DNA from: Gliomastix tumulicola
Lineage: Eukaryota > Ascomycota > Sordariomycetes > Hypocreales > Bionectriaceae
Length of the DNA stretch: 64,000 bases
NCBI GenBank assembly: GCA_001599755.1
Contig: BCHX01000007.1
Coordinates: 806,001-870,000 of the forward strand
Reading direction: 5' to 3'
Both the position numbers and the translations under genes were made by a program. Positions 33,543 to 44,285 of the stretch are shown here, one piece after another. Under the pieces are notes generated by a model. That model was not told where the DNA came from. It saw only the letters and a list, made by a program, of their open reading frames with translations, and made no database searches. The first letter of the stretch is position 1. Every line of letters starts with the position of its first letter.

Positions 33543-35538
33543 CTATCTCGTCGTCTCACTGGTCGACTTCCGAGCCAAATATGTCTCGTCAGCTCTGACA
33601 TCCGTATTCCTTGCTATGACTTCCATATCATGCACCGTGTCGGCATCGGCCAGGAGATAGCCAACTTCATGACCCTCACGCAGCGTCGCCAAAGCACTGC
33701 TCTTCCACAGAGGTAAATCATCCGGCCGGCTGGAGCTGATCAATGTGATATAAAAGTAGACGACTGTGGCGACGAGCATGACGGCATGGAGGGTGAGCCA
33801 CTCCCACCGAACGTTATACGTGACGTGCAGTCTCCCCACGAGACCAGCCACCGACGTTTCACTGCTGAGAAACCGTTCATTGAAGGCCTGCCTTCCGCCT
33901 CCCTGAAAAGCTCTGCGCATCTCGTTCGTGATGCTCGTCGCGAGAGCGAGGAATGTGTCCGCCATACGGCCACCGCCGAACGGGAACATCTCATCCAGGA
34001 TGAGAGGACGAGGAATCGCAACGTTTCCGTTGTACCAGACTTGGCCGTTGTATCTCAGAGGCGGTGTCGTATTGCGTGTATCGTACTCGGCCAATAGCCC
34101 TTGGAAGAGACCTTGTATATGAGCGCTGAGCGACATGATCGCCTCATAGCTTATCTCGTAAGATTTCCTTGTCCCATCTTCTTGGGGGACAACGATGGCA
34201 AGGTTGGAGTAGTCGGCTGCGAAGTTCAAAGGGTGGAACTCGAGACTGTTGATCTCGCTGGCGGTGAGTGATGGTCGGTACGGCTCATAATTGGCCTTGG
34301 GATCCCGTTCACGTCCGCGCTTCCAGGAGTCGGGATCCCGGAACGCTGTCGGTACTTCACTCCTCTCCTCCAGAATCCTATTCCCTTGGACGGATGCCTT
34401 GATATTCTTGACGCAGTAGTATAGGGCACACTCCAGTGCCTCCAGCTCATAGTCTGGCCACTGATCTGCCGATTTGGGGTCGGCGGGATAAATGGCGCTC
34501 GTCGCCCAGATCAAAGTATCGATGCTCTGCATTGTGCTGGTCTTGTTTGGATTCCCAGTAGAGAATGAGGTCGCAAAGGTGCAGTCTGTGCAGTTTGGAT
34601 TCTGTATCCGATCGTCGTCCAAGCACTTTTCGTTCCGCACTTTACACCCCTCGCGATTCGCTAGAAAATGCCCATTGGGCAGGACAAACCCAGGAGCTGA
34701 GTCGTTGCCCACGATTCTTTGTGGCAACAGCACGGGCTCCAGATCCGATGTGAGCGTGTTGCATCGATGGCAGACACCGAGGGTGTCAAACTGATCCCAG
34801 GTGCAGTTTCCCGTTGGGCAGCGGTAGAGCGGCTCTTGGTCAATCTCTTGAGAGGGCCGAGATAGACCACTGAAGACGGCGGACTGCAACGATGCAGACG
34901 CAATGGCACTCAACTCGATGTAGGCCCGGGTATCACCACGGATGCTGTCGTTGAGCATAGTCAGATCTGTTAGGACGCCCGAGGAGTAGTTTTCTGCTAG
35001 GGCGATCCGTGCTGTATCACCAGGCTCCGTATCGGGAGGAGGTTGGGTGAATTGGATCTCGTCTGAGATCTGTATCAGCTGCTGGGCGAACGGATCCAGA
35101 GCGAAGATGAGTAAAGTCAAGACAGCCCCAAAGCGAATAGGCAATCTACAAGCAATTGTGAGCGTTGTCGCCTTACTTAGGGATGAAGTAGCTTGCTTAC
35201 CCACTGCCCTTCATCTTTGCCAAAATTCTCAGACTTCCCAGAGGCCCTCTCGTGGCCGCATCGATACGATCAAAGTCAATGAGCGGCCTCTTCTGTCGCG
35301 AAAACAGAATCCATTTCCACTGAGCCGTGCATTCGGCGAGTGTGTATGCCGAACTTGACTTCATAGCCAGGGACAGGATTGACACGATCGTGTTGAGAGT
35401 CACCCCGTTCCATGTGAAGACAGAGTGATTATCGAAGAGTGATAACAAGACAATGATCAAAGCGAATGACAACATGGCACCTGCTAAGGCTGACAGTTCT
35501 GGGATCCATTGTTTGTGTCTTGACGTGGATGATGCCAT
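33543..35538 (-). CDS. DUF3176-family integral membrane protein
   Basis: Two exons (35538-35201, 35145-33543) give 646 residues. The N-terminal domain matches DUF3176: two membrane helices (about 14-35 and 45-65), then the signature CTAQWKWILFSRQKRPLIDFDRIDAATRGPLGSL, shortened here by family memory to its core WKW..FSR..RPL.DFD..D.A.RGP.GS, and a third helix FGAVLTLLIFALDPFAQQ directly after the intron. A large lumenal or extracellular region follows, with many cysteines (CPTGNCTWDQF, CHRC, CTDC) and N-glycosylation sites, and then a last helix near LHAVMLVATVVYFYITL and a cytosolic tail. The function of the family is not known; members are numerous in filamentous ascomycetes. Confidence 0.88.
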
Positions 35539-36067
35539 GCTGGATGAATCATGCCATATTGCATAAAACTAGAACACGAATGAGTGTTGCAAATGAGGGT
35601 AGAGGTATGATTAAAGCAGAAACCAGACTACCCTTGGCTAGACTACCCTTGTCAAAGTCCCCTGATTAAAGTGCATCCTCGCTCCAAGCACCCTTGAAGC
35701 TATTCCGTGGCGGTACAGGGCCCATTGGAAGTGAGTCCCTCACCGCCGTAGAATCTCAACGCTGCATTACCTGCTGGACGAGCTATCGAGTTTCGCCGCA
35801 TACATACCCCGTCCCGTGCCTCACAGAAGTTCGGGATCTGCTACATACGAGCTGCCAAATGAGTGTGATACATGGGTGTAGTTTCAGCCCTGATGCAGGT
35901 GAGCGGCACATACGCTGGAACTAGAAAAGCCCGCCACTTTTCAAGATGTCCTCGTAGATGAATCCAAGGCACGTGCGGCACGGCGCGTGCATCCTTACTT
36001 CTTCTCCATGTATGCAGCTCGCGATGCGACTACAGGAAGTCAGGTCGTTATAGCTGTCAGACGTGGC

Positions 36068-36112
<45 letters not shown>

Positions 36113-36131
36113 GACCCAATACACACCAGCC
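35539..36131. other. Intergenic with tetranucleotide repeat
   Basis: 593 bases between two genes on the minus strand: promoter of the DUF3176 gene and 3' flank of the methyltransferase, including the CTGT repeat listed separately. Confidence 0.5.
36067..36113. repeat. (CTGT)n microsatellite, about 12 units
   Basis: 47 bases of perfect CTGT tandem repeat, ending 18 bases before the methyltransferase stop codon on the minus strand, so it lies in that gene's 3' untranslated region. Confidence 0.95.
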
Positions 36132-37231
36132 CTACGCCGCACTGCGCTCCCCTCCAACTCTCCCGACCACGATGACGGCTTTCACCACTCCCGACCTCCC
36201 AAACCAATCAAACAGCCTCCCCGCCAGCTTATACCCCCCGAGACTGACCCCGTAGTAGCTCAGCGCCCGCTCCTGGTGCTCCATGAACTCGACCACCCCC
36301 GAAAAGACATGCTCCGACACGTCGCGCACCGTCGTCGCCTCTCCATCATACCCGCACTCGACCAGCTGCGCGCGGTACTCGTCCTCGGTCAGGAACGTCC
36401 CCCAAGGACAGCCCATCATGACGCCAATGGCCTTCATGATCAGGGTATCCTTGCGCGAGGCGTTCGGGTTGAGGAGCAGGTCAAAGGCCATGAAGTTGGC
36501 GCCCATCTGACGTGCCGCGTACTGTAAGACCGGCCGTCGCGAGGGCTTGAAATGATACAAGCAATCCAGCGCCAGAAGCCATCGGTCGGTGAACCCATCG
36601 TCCTCCTTCACGGACTGCATCGCTTTTGAGACGGCGGGCGTCCACGTCTCGGGCCGCGCGGCGTCAGCGCAGAAGAGATTGAACGAGTCAATAGCCGGCG
36701 AAGGAGCGTCCTGCGTCTGCCGATGGATCGTCCGCCACGCAGCCTCCGTCTGGGCCTGGTTAAGCGTGAGGCCGATATACCGGAAGTCGCGCCACCCCGC
36801 CGGCTTCGTGAGGCGGACGAGCTCCCACGTCTGGTCGCCGCAGCCGAAGCCGAGATCCAGCACGGCGAGGGAGCGGGAGCCTCCAGTGGGTTTCAGGGCG
36901 TCGTCCAGGAGTCCGGCGTCGGTGAGGATCTGCCTGAGCAGCATCGCACAGGCCTCCTCGAAGACGCGTATCCTCTCACCCTTGGCGTCCGTCCTGCACG
37001 ATCCAGGTCAGTGACTGATCAATGAATGAATGAGAGAGGCCTAGCGTACCAGTAGCCCAGATTCATCCACATGGTGGTCAACGGCATCCTGGCATTGAGC
37101 TTCCAGTGGCCCAGGCCGTAGACGTCGCTCGTCTTCAGGGCAATAAATCCCACAGCGAGGGCGAGGAGGAGCGCCGCGAGGAAGCCACCGACGAACGCCA
37201 GGGCAACATCGCGGCTGTAGGACGCGGCCAT
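36132..37231 (-). CDS. Membrane-anchored class I SAM-dependent methyltransferase
   Basis: Two exons (37231-37050, 36993-36132) give 347 residues. One N-terminal membrane helix (about 9-30) leads to a catalytic domain with motif I VLDLGFGCGDQT, then YIGLTLNQAQ, a pattern also seen in cyclopropane-fatty-acid-synthase-like methyltransferases, and LLALDCLYHF. It lies in tandem behind an FAD-dependent oxidoreductase on the same strand, with 326 bases between them. In bacteria, CFA-type methyltransferases are commonly coupled to a predicted NAD/FAD protein (COG2907) for methyl-branched, cyclopropane or furan fatty acids. I infer a lipid substrate from the anchor and this pairing; the reaction is unproven. 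Confidence 0.8.
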
Positions 37232-37557
37232 CTTTAGCGATGGATGAAGTGGTGTAAATTGAATGAGGCGATGAATTGAGGTGAACAGTGACGACGCGGC
37301 CCACTGTCAGTGTGTGGATGCAGATACTGGGTAGTATTATGCAACTATGCGAGTCTACAGCCAACTGAGATGCCTGGGCACTCTTCATCCAGTGCGGTTG
37401 GTTCAAACAAAGAAATAAAAATTCACCAACCACCTTCAAGTCTTTGAAAACATCGGGTATCTTACTGCCTAAGACTACTAATGCCAGACCGCTCGCTCCC
37501 AAGGCAACACTACAAAATTACAGGCCGTGATTCGTCATCTTCTTCCTTCCATCTCCA
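37232..37557. other. Short spacer of the tandem pair
   Basis: 326 bases: promoter of the methyltransferase and 3' flank of the oxidoreductase. No distinct motif seen. Confidence 0.45.
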
Positions 37558-39187
37558 TTACTTTCTCCACGGTACACGCACACCAAAATCATCTGCGACA
37601 CGCATAGCCGAGACAACGCAGCCCTCAAGCAGCACCATTCCATCCCAGCACCACGCTCCCGCCAGCCAGATACCGTCCTGGCCGTTCACCCAGCGCTCGT
37701 CGTCCATATGCCCCCTGGCATGTTTATCCCCAGATGCCTGAGACGGCCGTCCCTCGCCCATGATGCTGTTCACAAGCGCCCTGCTCTCCGTCGTTCGCAG
37801 CGTCCTCGTGAACTCAGCCGCCCGCAGCGCACGCTTAGAGTCCGTCTCGTTCAACGGACACGTCTGCACGACAACGCCGCAGGGCATCGTGTGGAGAGCC
37901 TCAGTGCGTGACGAGGAATTCGATGAGAATCGCGTCTTAAGCGTGATGATCTGAGCGGCCGTCGTGTCTCCCTCTGCGTGGTGCATACAGGCCGTCGACG
38001 AGGCGTTCTCCGCGACGGAAAAAGACTCTTTTGAAGGGCCTGTTGGCGCTAGGACGGAGCTTTCTACCCGGATCGTCGGCATTCGCGTCATCATCTTCGC
38101 CAGCGGCTTGAAGATCCTCCCGGCAACGTCTGGCGATACGGCGAGAACCACCTTGTCGAATACCTCCTCTGATACATCTCCAGGCAGGCCATCCTCTGCG
38201 AAGGTCTGCCAGCGGACAGTCGACCCGTCTGTTCCGTCATTTGAGGGCGTGATCTCCAACACCCGGCTCCTTAATCTGACATCCTTGATTCCCTTCGCCA
38301 GACTCGATTGCACCTGCTCGACGCCCCCGCAGACGACATAATGCTGTCGGCCGTGCGACAGCCTCTTGTAGCTGACAATATCGCTCGCAGGAAACGCCAA
38401 CATCTCGTCGTGGGAGCACGTCGACACGCTACTCATCAGCGGGAGGAGATACTGCGACGCGTACCGTCTCGGGATCCAGATCCGTCGCAGATACTCCCCA
38501 AACGTCTCCTCGCCAGGCTGAATGAGCACGCACGCGAGGGAGAACCAGAAATGGCACAGGATCAAGAATGCGATCTCAAGGAGGTGAGGCAGCACACCGC
38601 GATTCCCCGGCCACGGCGGCGGCGTCTGGTGAAGGTTGGACGCGTGGATGAAGTACGTCCCTGCTTCGCTCTCAAATCTGCTGCCGTCAGTCGTCTCCCC
38701 GTCGTCGATGCTGAGTGAGGCGCATGATTTCCGTCTGCCGTTCTGCCCGGATCTTGCTGACCTGGACTCTCTCGATGCCGTCGTCACTGTCACTGTCGCC
38801 GCCGCCGCCGCCGCCTTGGCAAACACAAACAGGAAGCGCACTGGGTGAAGCGGGATGTCGAGGTGTCTGTACATATCCATCAGGTTGTGGTAATACCCTC
38901 CCGCCGACGCGCGCATTGGCACGTCGATGCGCTCGACGGCGCCATTGCTGCCCTTTCTGACCGCCACAGATGCGCCGTCAAACGACAGCGAGCTTGCCTA
39001 ACCGTGTGTCAACAGCCATGGAGCAGACAGGAGATGGGTTGGATTGGACACTCACCTGCTCAAACAGCGTCACACCGTATCGCCTCCGCGCGTCATTCTG
39101 AAGCAGATACGCCGTGGTGAGACCCGCCAAGCCCGTCCCGATAATGGCAACCCGCGTCTCTGCGGGATGATGCGACGAGTCGGCCAT
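37558..39187 (-). CDS. FAD/NAD(P)-binding oxidoreductase, COG2907/amine-oxidase-like
   Basis: Two exons (39187-39056, 38997-37558) give 523 residues. The start ATG at 39187 is followed by RVAIIGTGLAGLTTAYLL, a Rossmann GxGxxG, and VTLFEQ, where the acidic residue binds the FAD ribose. The intron falls straight after this motif. Then come MRASAGGYYHNLMDMYRHL, an Ala- and Ser-rich insertion (about 110-150), a hydrophobic stretch LLEIAFLILCHFWFSLACVLI that may sit on or in a membrane, and a C-terminal GIWLAGAWCWDGMVLLEGCV that closes the FAD site. The layout matches predicted NAD/FAD-binding proteins related to phytoene desaturases and amine oxidases. It is followed by a membrane-anchored methyltransferase on the same strand, so the two probably act in one lipid-modifying pathway. 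Confidence 0.85.
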
Positions 39188-40728
39188 CGTCCCTTTTCGT
39201 GCTGGAAGAAAGGAGTCGACAAGCTGGGGAGAGAAGGAGAGAAGCAAGCCGTCCGATCTTCAACGGCACATCCTGGATCCCTGAGTCTTGTACGCCACCG
39301 AAATCTCGACCTCGGGGAGCCCCTCTGCCAAGGGGCGCGTCTGTTGAATATATGATGCATCAGCGGTGGAGTCTATCGTTTAGGGCTCAAGGGTCGCGGG
39401 CAAGGGTCGGCCGCCCCTTTTTCTTACGACCAACGTGCTGGAAAGCCGCCCATTGCAAGTGCCGTTGGGCATGACTCGAGCCTCGAAACAGGCGAGTGCG
39501 AGCACCCGCAGCAGCTGCCATCAGCCCGTTATCTTTAGTGTCTGACAGCCCCCCCCTTCTGGAAGCCACGCACAGCTCGTGGCTGGCGATTAGTGCTCTG
39601 TCTACGGGCTTTCAGACCGTCCGTGCCTGCGTCACGAAAAAGCTGAGGTGGATGCGAGTGCGAGTGCTACCCCAAGCCCTGCCACTCAGCTGGCGCCGTA
39701 ACTTGGTGCACGTCATAGATTGTTGGGGGGGGAGGCGAAAAGTGCCTCGGCTCCTGCGACTGAAATTGCCCCGGCGGTCGAATTTTGCACCGTCTCGTAG
39801 CGTCGCAAAACCACATCATTTAGGGCCAAGGTCACACAGAACGGGCTCGGTGCGGATAGCGTACATGTACGTGGTTTAAACCAGGAGCTTGGTCCGATCC
39901 AAGGTCGTATTTCATGCATAGAATGCAGGGTCATCTTCAATATTGATTAAAGGAATCCAAGATTGTGATCCTGAAGATTCCCCCTCTCTGGTTCCTTTCA
40001 TTAAGGTATTCAACTAGAGTACTTATAGTGGGTGTTCGCCCGCTCTTAGCGCTCAGATCAGAGTCCAGGGCCTCCAGGCTTTTAGCCAGGGGCTGCAGCA
40101 GTCATCAATGGATACGTCCCTGCCCTGAAGCGAGAGTAGAGACGCTTAAATCGTGGTCAATTTGGCTACGCTGTTCTCCGTCTGGGCTCTAGACCGAGCG
40201 CTCACTTGTTCTTCCCAACATATCACTTACATACTCCCCGAGTTCACATGCTCAACTGCCTCCTTTCTTTCAACCACAGTCTCCGACCACCTGACAAGGA
40301 CCTCCCGGCAACAGGCAGAACTAAACCCCGCACTCCCACTGAAAGCAAACCGTCGGATGCCCATCTTGGGACGGTCACCCACTTCTTCCATCACGACCGC
40401 ATCACGCTCACACCCAACACCGCCAATCATGCACCACACATCCTCCAGCCATCACAGCCTAGTGCGCGTCTTTACCGGGGCCGGTGAGGCAGAGGCCAAT
40501 GAAGCACCGTTCACGACCGGCTAAACGGACCGGGTAAAGGTGAGACGCCCACATCACCGGCGCGGACGGGACTCGGCGGCGGACCGGAGCTGGGGGCAGG
40601 ATGCCATGAACTCGTCTTCAAATACGGCGCCCTCCGCAGACCTCGACCATTTGCCTCTGGCTCAGATCATGTCTTTCTTCTCTTTCCGGCTCATGCAACC
40701 ACACATCTAAGCCCCCTGAACCACCACC
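39188..40728. other. Intergenic, divergent promoters of oxidoreductase and GH43
   Basis: 1.54 kb. The part before the GH43 start is CA- and CCAC-rich, as often seen in fungal 5' untranslated regions. A G-run lies near 39724. No gene can be supported. Confidence 0.5.
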
Positions 40729-42339
40729 ATGCCCACCGTCCGCAACCCCATCCTCCCGGGCTTCAACCCGGACCCCTCCATCCTCCGCGTCGGCGAGGAC
40801 TACTACATCGCCACGTCCACCTTCGAATGGTTCCCCGGCGTCCAGATCCACCACTCGCGGGACCTCGCCAACTGGACGCTCGCCGTCCGCCCGCTGACGC
40901 GCGCCGCCCAGCTCGACATGCGCGGCGACCCGGACAGCTGCGGCGTCTGGGCGCCCTGCCTCACGCACGACGGCGAGCGCTTCTGGCTCGTGTACACGGA
41001 CGTCAAGCGCAAGGACGGGTCCTTCAAGGACACGCACAACTACATCGTGCACGCGCCGGCGATCGAGGGTCCCTGGTCGGATCCGGTGTATGTGAACTCT
41101 TCGGGTTTCGATCCGAGCTTGTTCCATGACGAGGATGGGCGGAAGTGGTTCGTGAACATGCTGTGGGATCATCGGAGGCGGCCGTTGCTGTTTGAGGGGA
41201 TCGTTTTGCAGGAGTTTGATCCCAAGCAGGGGAAGCTCGTGGGACCGAGAAAGAATGTCTTTGAGGGGACGGATCTGTCGCTGGTGGAGGGGCCGCATCT
41301 GTACAAGCGGAATGGGTGGTATTATCTGCTCACCGCGGAGGGCGGCACGGGCTACCAGCACGCCTGCACTCTTGCGCGGTCGAGAGACATCTGGGGGCCG
41401 TACGAGGTGCACCCGCAGAAACACATCATCACCTCCAAGGACTCGCCGTTTATTGCTCTCCAGCGCGCGGGCCACGGCGACATCGTCGACACGCCCGACG
41501 GCAGGACATACATCGTGCATCTGACCGGCCGTCCCATCGGCCAGGACAAACGCTGCGTTCTGGGACGGGAGACGGCCATCCAGGAGGCATACTGGGCCGA
41601 CGACGACTGGCTATACGTCAAGAACGGGCCCCAGCCATCCCTCTTCGTCGACCTCCCCGCCGAACGCGACGACACAGCCTACTGGTCCGAGCAGCACTAC
41701 ACCTTCACCGACGGCCTGCACCAGGACTTCCAGTGGCTGCGCACCCCGGAGCCGGAGCGCATCTTCTCCACCTCGGGCGGCAAGCTGACGCTCTTCGGCC
41801 GCGAGTCCATCGGCTCCTGGTTCGAGCAGGCGCTCGTCGCCCGCCGCCAGACGCACTTCTCCTTCGACGCCGAGACGACGCTGTCCTTTGCGCCCGAGGA
41901 CGAGCGCCAGTTCGCGGGGCTGACCGTGTACTACTCGCGCTACAACTTCTTCTACCTCACCGTGACGGCGCACTCGGACGGCCGGCGCGAGCTGCTCATC
42001 ATGGCGTCGGAGATCTCGTTCCCGATGGGCGCCCTGCGCTTCCCGGAGCCGGTGCAGATCCCGAACGAGGGGAAGATCAGGCTCGCGGTGAAGGTGCGGA
42101 GCACCGAGCTGCAGTTTTACTACGCGCTGGAGGGTGAAGCAGAGCTGAAGAAGATCGGGGAGGTGTTTGACGCGTCGATTGTGTCGGATGAGTGCGGTGG
42201 GCACCAGGTGCATGGCAGTTTCACGGGCTCTTTCGTAGGCGTTGCTGCGTCGGATTTGAATGGGCTGGCGAGCGAGGCGGTATTTGATTACCTGACGTAC
42301 CGGCCTGTGAGGCACGAGTCGGATCGATACGAGATATAG
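40729..42339 (+). CDS. Intracellular GH43 beta-xylosidase / alpha-L-arabinofuranosidase
   Basis: Intronless, 536 residues, with no signal peptide. The five-bladed propeller carries the three catalytic acids expected in GH43: Asp15 (FNPDPS, general base), Asp128 (GFDPSLF, pKa modulator) and Glu187 (LVEGPHLY, general acid). The spacing is close to that of bacterial XynB/SXA-type beta-xylosidases. A C-terminal beta-sandwich (about 330-536) completes the usual two-domain form of this subfamily. It removes xylose or arabinose from short oligosaccharides after uptake. High GC, lack of introns and the bacterial-like domain layout could reflect an old transfer, although fungi commonly carry this subfamily. 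It is convergent with a P450; I see no functional link. Confidence 0.93.
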   Translation: MPTVRNPILPGFNPDPSILRVGEDYYIATSTFEWFPGVQIHHSRDLANWTLAVRPLTRAAQLDMRGDPDSCGVWAPCLTHDGERFWLVYTDVKRKDGSFKDTHNYIVHAPAIEGPWSDPVYVNSSGFDPSLFHDEDGRKWFVNMLWDHRRRPLLFEGIVLQEFDPKQGKLVGPRKNVFEGTDLSLVEGPHLYKRNGWYYLLTAEGGTGYQHACTLARSRDIWGPYEVHPQKHIITSKDSPFIALQRAGHGDIVDTPDGRTYIVHLTGRPIGQDKRCVLGRETAIQEAYWADDDWLYVKNGPQPSLFVDLPAERDDTAYWSEQHYTFTDGLHQDFQWLRTPEPERIFSTSGGKLTLFGRESIGSWFEQALVARRQTHFSFDAETTLSFAPEDERQFAGLTVYYSRYNFFYLTVTAHSDGRRELLIMASEISFPMGALRFPEPVQIPNEGKIRLAVKVRSTELQFYYALEGEAELKKIGEVFDASIVSDECGGHQVHGSFTGSFVGVAASDLNGLASEAVFDYLTYRPVRHESDRYEI

Positions 42340-42497
42340 CCAGATGCTCCCAACGATGCAGAACTGAATGAAGAACAGGGTCAAATGCGAACTCGTAAAT
42401 AATATACATGCATCAGTGTTATGAACAATTTCTACACAGAAGACAACAAAAACGAATTTATCTATCCCGAGGTTCCCAAGTGTCCAGCACTCGACAT

Positions 42498-44285
42498 CTA
42501 CCTCGAAACGGACGTCAGGTACACATTCAGAGGCGGCTTGCCCCAGACGTCAAACACCTGCTGCCCTTCCATCCACTCCTCACTGCTCGGCGCAAGCTTG
42601 AGGTCAAACCTCCAGATGAGACGGGCAAGGATGATGCGCATCTCCAGGTTCGCGAGGCTAGAAACACATGTGTCAGTATTCAAGTGCATCGTGTGGTAAA
42701 GACTGGTGGCGCTCACTTTCGTCCCAGGCAGGATCGGGGTCCGAGATGGAAGGGCTGGATCGAGTCGGGCTTGTCATTGGCAAACCGAGGGTCGTCGAGG
42801 AAGCGCTCAGGGTGGAACTCTGAGGCTGATGTCCAGAGCTCCTCGCTCCGGCCCATGGCATAGTGGTAGATGGACACGACAGTCTGCCATTCCAAGTCAG
42901 TGAACGATTCGAAAAAACGATGAAATGGATTCACATACCTTCTCGGGAACATAAGAGCCGGCGATAGTAGCACCGCCCTCGGGCACCTTCCTGGGCAGAC
43001 CACCTGGCGTGGGAGGGTACAGACGCAGCGCCTCGTCGATGCAGGCCTTCAGGTAGGGAAGGTTGTTGGTCGAAGTGAAGGTGATCTCATCTTCTGACTG
43101 AAAGCTCTGGCGAACTTCCTCTCGGAGTTTCTCCAACGTTTCGGGGTTCTTGAGGAGGAGGTATGTCACGCCTGACAGCAGAGTGGCGGTTGTCTCGGCG
43201 CCGGCGACGACGAGCAGGGTGCTGTTGGCTTCGAGAGCAGCGATATCGAGATTCTATTCCAGTCAGTTATGGTGACCATTGAATAAGATTTTTAGTAATT
43301 AATCCAAGGCGCAATGACGTACCAGCTTCTCCTTGTTGTCAAGGAAGCACTGAACAAGGTCAGGACGCTTGCCCTCAAATTCCATGCGCTTCTTGAGCTT
43401 CTTGACACTCTGGGTGTAGAGCTGGATCTGCTCAATCCAGACCCTCGGGGGCGTCATGAACATGAGTGCCTTCTGCAGCAAAGGCCACCAAGCCATCGCG
43501 TAGAGGTACGACCCGGAGCGTGCCATGGCGAAGAATGATCGGATCCAGGGGTGGTACTCTGAGTCCTGGAGACATCCAAATCTGTGACTGTCAGTGCCAT
43601 TGATCAAAACATCCGGAGTGTATGTGTCAATACTCACGGCTCTCCAAAGGTCAAGTCGCCAATGACATCAAACAAGGCAAAGTTGAACCAGGCCACCATA
43701 TCCAAGGCGACCGCGCCCTCCCCGCCGCCGACCTCCGTCAGCCTGCTCATCAGCAGATTGATATACTTCTCGATGATCTCCTCCTGCTCCCGGATGCGCT
43801 TCTCGCTGAAGCCGTGCGCCAGCGCCCGGCGCATCTGCCCGTGGTACTCGCGCGGCGCGTTGATGAGCGTGACGGGCGTGCCGGCGATGGGGCTGTAGTA
43901 CTTCTCGTACTTGGCCATCTCGTCGCTGCCCTGGTGGTGGTGGCCCATGATGTCCTTCCAGGCCTGCGGGTCGGCGAAGGCGAGGTGATCGGGGGCGATG
44001 CGGACGACGGGGCCGTACTTCTGGTGCAGGGCGTGGACGTCGAAGGGGATCGTGCCCGTTGCGATCTTGTGGCAGAAGCTGAGGCGGGTGGCTCGCCAGA
44101 GGAGGGGGCCGGGGTAGTTTCGGAGGGGGTGGAAGAAGACATTGTAGATGGCGTCACCTATGGCGTAAAGGAATGCCTGGGGAGTAGATGTCAGTAGCTG
44201 CTGTGTGTAGACAGTGACCAAAAGAAAGGAGAGAGTGACGGACCAGTGCGAGGCAGACGCCTCCAATGAACAGGACCCTCGACAT
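42498..44285 (-). CDS. Cytochrome P450 monooxygenase
   Basis: Six exons on the minus strand (44285-44244, 44176-43638, 43581-43323, 43253-42939, 42883-42717, 42657-42498) give 493 residues with all phases matching. A short N-terminal membrane anchor (MSRVLFIGGVCLALAFLYA) is followed by the FFHPLRNYPGP hinge of fungal CYPs. The I-helix reads VVAGAETTA, the K-helix EALRLYPP (ExxR), then FHPERF, and the heme loop FHLGPRSCLGR with ligand Cys437; NLA follows across the last intron. It resembles CYP65-type fungal enzymes (trichothecene-hydroxylase-like), which oxidise terpenoid or polyketide substrates at the ER membrane. No terpene or polyketide synthase lies in the window, so it is probably a lone P450. 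The 42-base first exon is the least certain join. Confidence 0.92.

Noticed and set aside
36067..36113. Tandem array considered as CRISPR or minisatellite
   Set aside because: Simple four-base repeat without spacers; a plain microsatellite in a eukaryote.
40827..42384. Long open frames on both strands overlapping the GH43 gene
   Set aside because: They arise from C-ending codons of the real gene; their composition is Arg/Ala-rich and they have no domain.
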